From positions 62,001 through 126,000 of the forward strand of contig NZ_LOPY01000062.1 in the NCBI RefSeq assembly GCF_001469895.1: a stretch of 64,000 bases of DNA, in the 5' to 3' direction. Within the stretch, counting starts at the first letter, position 1. Each line of letters begins with the position of its first letter. A program made the position numbers and the translations under genes. The stretch comes from Pseudoalteromonas sp. XI10. GTDB lineage: Bacteria > Pseudomonadota > Gammaproteobacteria > Enterobacterales > Alteromonadaceae. The notes under the pieces are model-generated. The model had not been told where the DNA came from and made no database searches. It saw nothing but the letters and a program-made list of their open reading frames with translations. Positions 36,367 through 42,828 of this stretch are shown here, one piece after another.

Positions 36367-37068
36367 TTGTCGAAGTATCTGAGTCACAGATTTGCCTTAT
36401 TTTTGCTGTTTTTTTGCTTCTCAAGTAGTGCCAGCACCAATTTACTGATCTTTAATCGCCCTGCCGATACACCTCAAGCTCGCTATGTTATTGATTTAAT
36501 GAAAATGGCATACAAAGAAATTGGCTATGAGATCCATATTATCGACTTTAATCATCAAAATGCCTTGGTTGCAGCTAACCAAGGAGTACTCGATGGGCAA
36601 CTAGGCCGCATTGCCGATGTTAAAGATAATTACCCAAATTTATTGAAAGTAGACTATGCGCTTTTTGATTTTAATCTAGTGCTACTGAAAAACTGCCGAC
36701 AATGCCAATATGAACAGCTCAAATCGTTAGCAATTCAGTCAAGCTACCCGGCAGCCCAGAGTTATATCGATAACCACCCATTTGATGGTGATGTGATCAA
36801 GGTCAGAAATGTCACCGCGCAGCTTAATTTACTCACGCAAAAACGTGTTGAAGGGACAATATTACTAGACTTTTTACTGTCGACTAAGCATCCGGGGTTT
36901 GACCAAACGGCCTTTCATAAACAGATTCTAATGCCGATGCAGAGCTTTCACTTTGTGCATAAACGGCATAAAGCGATAATTCCGCAACTGACTAAAGTAC
37001 TTAAAAAGCTTGATGAAAACGGCACAGTGCAATTTTTAAAATCGAAATACAACCTCAGTAAATTTTAA
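36367..37068 (+). CDS. Orphan periplasmic solute-binding protein (SBP_bac_3-like), TTG start
   Basis: This 233-residue protein has a signal peptide (FALFLLFFCFSSSASTN) and a type 2 periplasmic-binding fold. It opens NLLIFNRPADTPQARYVIDL, then IGYEIHIIDF, and has the ligand-loop-like QGVLDGQLGRIADV near residue 73. The start is TTG at 36367, with AAGGA 8 bases upstream; no in-frame ATG is near. No transporter genes are adjacent, so it may feed a sensor rather than a permease. It overlaps the convergent DUF1289 gene by 4 bases. Confidence 0.75.
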   Translation: MSKYLSHRFALFLLFFCFSSSASTNLLIFNRPADTPQARYVIDLMKMAYKEIGYEIHIIDFNHQNALVAANQGVLDGQLGRIADVKDNYPNLLKVDYALFDFNLVLLKNCRQCQYEQLKSLAIQSSYPAAQSYIDNHPFDGDVIKVRNVTAQLNLLTQKRVEGTILLDFLLSTKHPGFDQTAFHKQILMPMQSFHFVHKRHKAIIPQLTKVLKKLDENGTVQFLKSKYNLSKF

Positions 37069-37313
37069 AAATCAAAACCGCCTTGCTCTGGATTAGTTTG
37101 TTGCTGCTCTGCCTGCTGTTTTTTCTGAAGGAAACGTTTATAACGCTGTTGGCATAAGCTAATGACTTTACGTTTTTCTGCATTGGTAAACTTATTCCAA
37201 TAAAAACGCTCATCACGACTGCGGTAGCAACCTTTACAATAGCCTCGGTTATTAACTTGGCATATCCCTTTGCAAGGGCTTGGAATTTCAAATATTTCAA
37301 TTTGTTGCATCAC
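37065..37313 (-). CDS. DUF1289 family Cys-rich small protein
   Basis: This is an 82-residue protein with the DUF1289 pattern: PCKGICQVNNRGYCKGCYRS near residues 13-32, giving four cysteines, followed by RDERFYWNKFT and a basic Gln-rich tail. The cysteine spacing suggests a metal-binding site, perhaps Fe-S or zinc. The function is unknown. It reads away from the acyltransferase but lies beyond that gene's terminator, so it has its own promoter. Confidence 0.9.
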   Translation of the reverse strand: MMQQIEIFEIPSPCKGICQVNNRGYCKGCYRSRDERFYWNKFTNAEKRKVISLCQQRYKRFLQKKQQAEQQQTNPEQGGFDF

Positions 37314-37363
37314 AAATGCCGGTTAATAAAGAATATTAAAAGTATAGCCTGAAAATTAACCAT

Positions 37364-37390
37364 AAAAAAAGCCACTTTAAAAAGTGGCTT
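37364..37390 (-). terminator. Rho-independent terminator after the acyltransferase gene
   Basis: AAGCCACTTT (37369-37378) and AAAGTGGCTT (37381-37390) form a perfect 10-bp stem with a 2-base core, probably opening to a 4-base or longer loop. On the minus strand it continues into a run of seven T's. Confidence 0.88.
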
Positions 37391-37409
37391 CTTAAACTAT
37401 CTGTTTCGC

Positions 37410-38540
37410 TTACTCAGATTCGCTTGTGGCAAGTTCTGCTTTACGATGAAAAGGTTTAGCATACATAGCTAATACCAAAGGTTTTAGCTCCTCTGGCACT
37501 TTTGCAAGTCGCTCGTTAAATGCAGCAGCATCTTTTTCGTCAATCACAGCTTGCGTACAACCACCCGCTATATAGTTACCTGGGTGTAAGAAAAACGAAT
37601 CAACAATTTGCTGATCAATGGTTTTTGCCAGCTCTTCAGGCGATTCGCAGCCCGATTCAATTGGCTCGCCAAACGCTAAATGTACATGCCCTTTAGCTGT
37701 ACTAAAACCTTCAACAATACTAGCAATGTCTTCACCTTGCTGTTTCACATACTGACCATGTTGCTGTTTGTGATAAAGCTCTTTCGCTTTAGCAATCGCG
37801 CATGGCTCGTATTGATAAGAGATAGACACTGGCACAATTTTTAATTCGCGTACGTACTCAGCAAATTCTTTTTTCTGCTTACGACCTTGTAACTGCAACA
37901 TTTTAAGTAAGGCTGGATCTGTTTGATCAAATCCGTCTTTTGCTCGGCCCTCTTTTTGCGCTATCCAAATTGAGTGGCCCTCAGCGAGTGAGTCATAGAT
38001 ATAAGCAGACAGCTGCGACAAGGCTTTAAGCATCTCTTTTGGTGCTTTCGCTGAGCGCTTTACAATAAAGCTCTTGTTTAAACGCATTAACTCAGTGATA
38101 TACGGAATTTGCAGCAAGTTATCACCAATTGCGATACGAACTGTCGGCATGTTGTGTTTGAACAAGCCCCAGTTCACAAGTGCAGGATCAAGCACAATAT
38201 CGCGGTGATTCGAAATAAATAAGTAGGCTTGTTTTGGGTCTAGTTTATCGATGCCCGAAAAAGTCACTTCTGAAGTAGTACGGGTGATTAGTTTATTTAA
38301 ATAATCAGCCACTTCGTGCTGAACTTGCTCAACCGATGAGGTGTTGCCCCACTTTTTACGCAGCTGACTGCGCACTAATGGGCGAGTAATAAATGGGAAG
38401 TTCGATAAAAAGCGCGGTAGGTTATACTTAGCGATTACATCTACAAAGGCATTATCAGCAATCAAACGCGCTACTGAATCAGCTACTTCATCATCATTGT
38501 AAGGTCTTATGTCGGCGTATTTATCCACACTTTCACTCAT
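37410..38540 (-). CDS. 1-acyl-sn-glycerol-3-phosphate acyltransferase-like protein
   Basis: This 376-residue protein belongs to the PlsC-like glycerolipid acyltransferases. The catalytic block is SNHRDIVLDPAL near residue 113, followed by SFIVKRS (near 163) and the IWIAQKEGRAKDG block (near 195). The His-Asp spacing is HX5D here (H-R-D-I-V-L-D), whereas the classic motif is HX4D. No strong membrane segment is visible. It ends with LAFGEPIES and a C-terminal region unique to this subfamily. Acceptor and acyl donor are unknown. It has its own terminator on the minus strand. Confidence 0.82.
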   Translation of the reverse strand: MSESVDKYADIRPYNDDEVADSVARLIADNAFVDVIAKYNLPRFLSNFPFITRPLVRSQLRKKWGNTSSVEQVQHEVADYLNKLITRTTSEVTFSGIDKLDPKQAYLFISNHRDIVLDPALVNWGLFKHNMPTVRIAIGDNLLQIPYITELMRLNKSFIVKRSAKAPKEMLKALSQLSAYIYDSLAEGHSIWIAQKEGRAKDGFDQTDPALLKMLQLQGRKQKKEFAEYVRELKIVPVSISYQYEPCAIAKAKELYHKQQHGQYVKQQGEDIASIVEGFSTAKGHVHLAFGEPIESGCESPEELAKTIDQQIVDSFFLHPGNYIAGGCTQAVIDEKDAAAFNERLAKVPEELKPLVLAMYAKPFHRKAELATSESE

Positions 38541-38557
38541 TAAAAACTACTTAAGTT

Positions 38558-38584
38558 AAAAAACGGCACGCAGAGCGTGCCGTT
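38558..38584 (-). terminator. Rho-independent terminator after the metal permease gene
   Basis: AACGGCACGC (38562-38571) and GCGTGCCGTT (38575-38584) pair perfectly over 10 bp with an AGA loop. On the minus strand six T's follow. It closes the ZntR-like/permease operon about 110 bases after the permease stop. Confidence 0.9.
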
Positions 38585-38695
38585 AAAAATAATTGGCGGA
38601 TTATAACTCAGGCAATTTTAAATGCGAACCGAGACGCGATAGTTAACCAAATTAAATGCCAGTCAATCTATAAAATGTATATCTATAACAAATAA

Positions 38696-39892
38696 TTAAG
38701 CAATGCTCTTACCAGTTTGCGACGACTTTTTTAATACCATTTTTAGCAGTAACCTAAGCATTAAAATTGCCAACACAATACCTGCCCCAAGGCTTAACCA
38801 ATGAGGTAGAACTTCGTGTTCTTCGCCCATCATCGGCGCTACAACAAAACCGTATTGCGCCACTAAATAATCGGTTAAAAAGCCAAAGGCTAGCGCCGTG
38901 CCAATCACTCCTATTAAGTAGGCAAATACCGCACGCTTGCCAAGCTCTTTACCAACCACACCAAGTGTTGCAATATTAGTTGCCGGCCCAGCTAGCATAA
39001 ACACTAGCACCGCCCCCGGAGACACACCACTGAGTAATAAGCCTGCCGCTATAGGTGTCGATGCTGTGGCACAAATATACATAGGAATACTGATTAAAAT
39101 AACCACCAGCATTGCAAGGATGCCATTCCCCCACTGGCTTAAATAAGATTCTGGTACATAAGTTTGTACTAGAGCAGCAAAAAATAAACCGATCATTAGC
39201 CAAATCATGGTGTCTTCAAGCAGCTTGTTACAACTAAAGTTCACTGCACGTTTCAGTTTGCTAAAACGACTTTCAACGGCTTTAGATGACTGCTCAGTGC
39301 TGCAACAGCTTGTTGTTTTAACAGACTCAGGTTCTTTAGGCGTTTGCTTACTGCAACAACTTTGTTCGGGCTTAGGAGGCGCTTCTTTACTGCAACAACT
39401 TGATGTGGTCACAGGCTCAGGCTGTTTACTGCTACAACAAGATGTTGATTCTGAGTCTTTTTCATCTGATGCTGTGTTTTGATGCTGATGAAGCTCGCTA
39501 TCTTTACCTACTAATACTCCCGCCATAATCGCACTACACACGGCGGCAATAGGACGTATTACCGCCATAAATGGGCCTAGTAATACATAAGATACCGAAA
39601 CTGAATCGACCCCAGTTTCAGGAGTTGAAACTAAAAATGCTGTGGTGGCACTTTTTGACGCCCCCGCCCTTCTTAAACCAATGGCCGCAGGGATCACACC
39701 ACATGAACACAATGGCATTGGAGCCCCAATAAAGGCTGCTTTAACTGTGGTCCATAACCCTTCTTTGCCTAAATGCCGGTTAAGAAAGTTAGCAGGCAAA
39801 TACACATTGAGAAGACCTGCTATAAATAAGCCCAGCATTAACCAAGGCGCTGAAAGTAAAAACAGATGCCAAAAATTATTGAGTAAGTCCAT
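38696..39892 (-). CDS. SO_0444-type Cu/Zn efflux permease with Cys-Cys repeat linker
   Basis: This 398-residue inner-membrane protein belongs to the ArsP/DUF318-like permease family, SO_0444 branch, proposed to export Zn or Cu. It has two four-helix halves. The first carries the family motif GAPMPLCSCGVIPAAIGLRR (near residue 58) and STPETGVDS; the second has ICATASTPIAAGLL and LAGPATNIATLG. Between them lies a cytosolic linker (about residues 140-205) rich in Ser, Glu, Lys and Pro with four Cys-Cys pairs, each read as SCCS. The linker looks like a metal-collecting tail. It overlaps the regulator gene upstream by 17 bases. Confidence 0.9.
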   Translation of the reverse strand: MDLLNNFWHLFLLSAPWLMLGLFIAGLLNVYLPANFLNRHLGKEGLWTTVKAAFIGAPMPLCSCGVIPAAIGLRRAGASKSATTAFLVSTPETGVDSVSVSYVLLGPFMAVIRPIAAVCSAIMAGVLVGKDSELHQHQNTASDEKDSESTSCCSSKQPEPVTTSSCCSKEAPPKPEQSCCSKQTPKEPESVKTTSCCSTEQSSKAVESRFSKLKRAVNFSCNKLLEDTMIWLMIGLFFAALVQTYVPESYLSQWGNGILAMLVVILISIPMYICATASTPIAAGLLLSGVSPGAVLVFMLAGPATNIATLGVVGKELGKRAVFAYLIGVIGTALAFGFLTDYLVAQYGFVVAPMMGEEHEVLPHWLSLGAGIVLAILMLRLLLKMVLKKSSQTGKSIA

Positions 39893-40289
39893 CGATATCC
39901 TCCAGCGTCGTTAGTATTGAACAGTTTTCAGCAGGCTCTTCTCCGCCACAACATTTATCTGCTAATAATGAAAGTGAGTCATAAAAGCGATTTAGCTCTG
40001 CAATTCGTTGTGCAACCAGATCACGTTTTTGTAGTGTCATCTCTTTAACTTCATGACAAGAATGCTCATCTTTATGAAACTTAATTTGCAGTAGCTCTTT
40101 GATCTCAGCCAGACTAAAACCAACATTCTTTGCTCTGAGAATAAACGCCATTTGCTTATAGTCATTCTCAGAATAAAAACGATATCCCACGTCTGAACGC
40201 GAACTAGGCGTTAACAAACCATGCTTTTCGTAGTACCGTAGCGTATCTGTTGAGACACCCAACTGACGGGCAAACTCACCTATTTTCAT
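39876..40289 (-). CDS. ZntR/CadR-like MerR family metal-responsive regulator
   Basis: This 137-residue protein opens with the MerR helix-turn-helix (MKIGEFARQLGVSTDTLRYY) and has a long dimer helix. The metal ligands match the ZntR pattern: a Cys in HSCHEVKEM (near residue 77), then KCCGGEEPAENCSILTTLED near the C-terminus. ZntR-type proteins sense Zn, Cd or Pb and twist DNA to open promoters. I placed the start at the ATG at 40289 with GGAG 8 bases upstream. Longer in-frame starts would include the promoter. The next gene is the efflux permease, and a perfect MerR-type promoter precedes it. Confidence 0.9.
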   Translation of the reverse strand: MKIGEFARQLGVSTDTLRYYEKHGLLTPSSRSDVGYRFYSENDYKQMAFILRAKNVGFSLAEIKELLQIKFHKDEHSCHEVKEMTLQKRDLVAQRIAELNRFYDSLSLLADKCCGGEEPAENCSILTTLEDIDGLTQ

Positions 40290-40326
40290 CACCGTCTCCA
40301 TTGTGAAGCGTTTATTTATTATGCTC

Positions 40327-40358
40327 ACTATAAACCTTGGAGTACACCCCAAGGTCAA
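40327..40358 (-). promoter_or_regulatory. MerR-type promoter and operator of the metal-efflux operon
   Basis: On the minus strand the -35 TTGACC (40353-40358) and -10 TATAGT (40327-40332) are separated by 20 bases, the long spacer typical of MerR-family activators. Within the spacer region is a perfect inverted repeat, ACCTTGG (40334-40340) and CCAAGGT (40349-40355), with 8 bases between. Predicted transcription begins near 40320 and runs into the regulator and permease genes. Confidence 0.92.
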
Positions 40359-40383
40359 GCAATAAATTAAAAAAGGAAAGCAC

Positions 40384-41328
40384 ATGAATATTACTGTCCT
40401 TGATGCAGCGACATTAGCCAACACTTCGTTAGATGCCTTAGCGCAATTAGGTAAATTAACCTGTTACGACTTAACCGCTCAAGAACAGGTTGTTGAGCGC
40501 TGCCAAGATGCCGATATCGTTATCAGTAATAAAGTGGTGATTGATCAGCACGCCATGGGCAAGCTAACTAATTTAAAATTAATATGTGTTGCAGCGACAG
40601 GGACTAACAACATTGATTTAGATGCAGCCAAAGAACATAACATCGCAGTGACAAATGTCGCGGGCTATTCAACACCGAGTGTGGTGCAGCATACCTTTAC
40701 TCTAATTACTAATTTACTGGGCAATACTCACAGATACATTAATGATTGCCAGCAAGGCTTATGGCAGCAAAGCCCTATGTTTTGCCGTTTAGATTACAGC
40801 TTTAATGAAATTGCCGGCAAAACACTGGCTATTGTTGGCTATGGCTCACTGGGTAAAGCCGTTGCCGATGTAGCACGCGCCTTTGGTGCCAATGTCATCA
40901 TTAGTGAACGAAAAGGCCAAACGCCTCGTGAAGGTCGTGTTAGTTTCAATGATGCCCTAACCACGGCCGATATTATTAGTGTTCACTACCCGCTAACTGA
41001 TGAAACACGCAACCAAATCGCTGCGGCAGAATTAAGCATGATGAAACCGTCAGCTATAATTATTAATACTGCTCGTGGTGGGATCATCAATGAAGCCGAT
41101 TTAGCTGACGCATTAGCTAATAATGTCATAGCCGGAGCCGGTGTTGATGTACTCAGTAAAGAACCTGCAGAGCACGAAAACCCGCTGGCACTATACAAAG
41201 GTGCAAACTTATTACTTACCCCACACATTGCATGGGCGAGCCAAGAATCTATTGTGCGCTTAGTTAACGAAATTGCGTTAAATATCCAAGCATTTAATCA
41301 AGGCGAAACACGTAACAGGTTGGTCTAA
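40384..41328 (+). CDS. D-2-hydroxyacid dehydrogenase (glycerate/hydroxypyruvate type)
   Basis: This 314-residue NAD(P)-dependent enzyme resembles HprA-type hydroxypyruvate or glycerate dehydrogenases. The Rossmann motif is GYGSLGKAVADVARAFGA near residue 157. The catalytic triad is visible as R in INTARGGIINE, E in LSKEPAEHENPL and H in LTPHIAWAS. AATGTNNIDLDAAKEHNIAV is the conserved N-terminal crossover. A strong AAAGGAAAG ribosome site precedes the ATG. It is divergent from the metal-efflux operon; any shared regulation is unproven. Confidence 0.9.
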   Translation: MNITVLDAATLANTSLDALAQLGKLTCYDLTAQEQVVERCQDADIVISNKVVIDQHAMGKLTNLKLICVAATGTNNIDLDAAKEHNIAVTNVAGYSTPSVVQHTFTLITNLLGNTHRYINDCQQGLWQQSPMFCRLDYSFNEIAGKTLAIVGYGSLGKAVADVARAFGANVIISERKGQTPREGRVSFNDALTTADIISVHYPLTDETRNQIAAAELSMMKPSAIIINTARGGIINEADLADALANNVIAGAGVDVLSKEPAEHENPLALYKGANLLLTPHIAWASQESIVRLVNEIALNIQAFNQGETRNRLV

Positions 41329-41339
41329 ATTGCAATTTA

Positions 41340-41391
41340 TTAGTCAATAGAGCTAAGTAGTTAGTAATTTATAACTTAGCCCTTTGACTAA
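41340..41391. repeat. Two-stage inverted repeat between the dehydrogenase and DUF3192 genes
   Basis: TTAGTCAA (41340-41347) pairs with TTGACTAA (41384-41391), and inside it GCTAAGT (41352-41358) pairs with ACTTAGC (41374-41380). Together they make a 15-bp interrupted stem. No T tract follows on the plus strand, so it is not a classic terminator; it could be an RNA structure or binding site. Confidence 0.55.
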
Positions 41392-41491
41392 AAATAGGTT
41401 AAGCATTTGATTTAGTTGAACTTTAAAAGTTTGGCAAGCAGTTTGCTATTAAGTGCATAACTATAAAACAATTTCTTCGGGATAAAATAAC

Positions 41492-41872
41492 ATGAAAAAA
41501 GCACTTCTTATTGCCGCGCTAACAGCTCCATTTTTAACTGGTTGTGTCATTGCTGTTTCTGACGGTGAAGCCGACACTCATTGGGCAGGTAACTCTTCTA
41601 GCTGGCAGAAACAGCATAAAAATAATCGTGAAGTGATTTCTAACCTTGCATTAGATACGAGCTACCAAACTGTATTAAATAAACTTAATACACCTAACTT
41701 TACCGAGTTATTAAAGCAAGGCGATGATGTTTATCAAGTATTATTCTATGTAACGCATAGCATTCACTCTGATGGCAAGATGACTAAAGATGAGTGTACG
41801 CCACTCGTATTTAAAAATGATAAGTTAATTGGCGTGGGTGATACGATTTATAAATCACTTAGCAATGGTTAA
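41492..41872 (+). CDS. DUF3192 lipoprotein
   Basis: This is a 126-residue lipoprotein with signal MKKALLIAALTAPFLTGC (lipobox LTGC, Cys at 18). The mature domain fits DUF3192, with TSYQTVLNKLNTPNFTE and YQVLFYVTHSIHSDGKMTKDECTPLVF. The segment resembles the SmpA/OmlA (BamE) type of fold in which a short helix pair precedes a small sheet, but the role is unknown. TTCGGGA precedes the ATG. It stands alone with structured sequence before and after it. Confidence 0.85.
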   Translation: MKKALLIAALTAPFLTGCVIAVSDGEADTHWAGNSSSWQKQHKNNREVISNLALDTSYQTVLNKLNTPNFTELLKQGDDVYQVLFYVTHSIHSDGKMTKDECTPLVFKNDKLIGVGDTIYKSLSNG

Positions 41873-41889
41873 TAAATAATTTGAAACGG

Positions 41890-41912
41890 ATGAGTAGGCT
41901 TTGCCTACTCAT
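41890..41912 (-). terminator. Possible terminator hairpin overlapping the response regulator stop
   Basis: ATGAGTAGGC (41890-41899) and GCCTACTCAT (41903-41912) form a perfect 10-bp stem with a TTT loop. The TAG stop of the minus-strand response regulator is within the stem. No clear T run follows on either strand, so termination strength is uncertain; it lies between convergent genes and may serve both. Confidence 0.5.
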
Positions 41913-42828
41913 GTTCGCTCACTGCGATCATTCTCGATACTATCTGATCTCGTCCGGCGTCTTTAGCCTGATAAAGACCTAAATCAGCTTCTTCAAGTAA
42001 GGTTTGTTCTGCATAAACCTGACCATTTTCTGTGGTCGCAATACCAATACTAATTGTGACATGGTCGGCATTTAGCGATGCTTTGTGTGGGATGTTTAAA
42101 TCATTCACCGCATTGCGCAGTTTATTTGCAAACGACATAGCTTCTTTAGCTGAAGTATTGGGTAACACTGCAGCAAACTCTTCACCACCATAACGCGCAA
42201 CAAAGTCACTGCCTCTTTCACAGGCCCCAACTAAGGCATGAGCAATTTGTTTTAAGCAATCATCACCTGCTCGGTGACCATAGCAATCATTGTAACGTTT
42301 GAAGTGATCAACATCCATCAATAACACCGATAACGGGGTTTGATCTCGACGACAACGACGCCACTCTCGCGCTAAATTTTCATCTAAATAACGTCGGTTT
42401 GGGATCTCGGTTAGGCCATCAATTGAGGCGAGCATTTCTAGTAAGTCATTTTTTTGTTTGATCAGCAGCTGATTACGCACTCGAGCACGCACAATAGCAG
42501 CACTAAATGGTTTAGTGATGTAGTCCATCGCGCCTAATTCAAGGCCCTTCGCTTCATCATCGTGACTGGTATTGGCAGAAATGAATATTACAGGCAACAT
42601 ACTGGTAGTCGCGCTTTCTTTTAGCTTAGTAAGCACTTCGTAGCCGTCAATACCTGGCATTACAATATCCAAGATCAACAAATCAACAGTTTGCGTTTTT
42701 AAAAACGTCAGTGCTTTTTCGCCACTCTCAACACAAAAAACATCATAGTCTTGCTGCAATGTTTTCTCTAATACCAAGCGGTTTAACGGATCGTCATCAA
42801 CAATCAGTACCTTGGCTCTTTTCAACAT
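41905..42828 (-). CDS. Response regulator with GGDEF domain (diguanylate cyclase)
   Basis: This 307-residue cytosolic protein has an N-terminal receiver domain (VLIVDDDPLNRLVLEK, phospho-acceptor Asp in LILDIVMPGIDGYEV near residue 54) and a C-terminal GGDEF domain. The cyclase site is intact: MDVDHFKRYND near residue 172 and RYGGEEF near residue 215. An inhibitory I-site RGSD lies 5 residues before GGEEF. It should make c-di-GMP when phosphorylated. The gene overlaps the hybrid kinase by 32 bases, so the kinase is the obvious partner. Confidence 0.93.
   Translation of the reverse strand: MLKRAKVLIVDDDPLNRLVLEKTLQQDYDVFCVESGEKALTFLKTQTVDLLILDIVMPGIDGYEVLTKLKESATTSMLPVIFISANTSHDDEAKGLELGAMDYITKPFSAAIVRARVRNQLLIKQKNDLLEMLASIDGLTEIPNRRYLDENLAREWRRCRRDQTPLSVLLMDVDHFKRYNDCYGHRAGDDCLKQIAHALVGACERGSDFVARYGGEEFAAVLPNTSAKEAMSFANKLRNAVNDLNIPHKASLNADHVTISIGIATTENGQVYAEQTLLEEADLGLYQAKDAGRDQIVSRMIAVSEHE

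Noticed and set aside
39207..39482. 91-residue plus-strand reading frame rich in Leu-Leu-Gln-Gln
   Set aside because: It is the antisense of the permease's Cys-Cys repeat and lies inside a well supported gene; the repeats explain its pattern.
40290..40424. Longer N-terminus for the ZntR-like regulator
   Set aside because: The extension would be upstream of the predicted transcript start, contains the promoter, and lacks a ribosome site; the MKIGEF start has GGAG.
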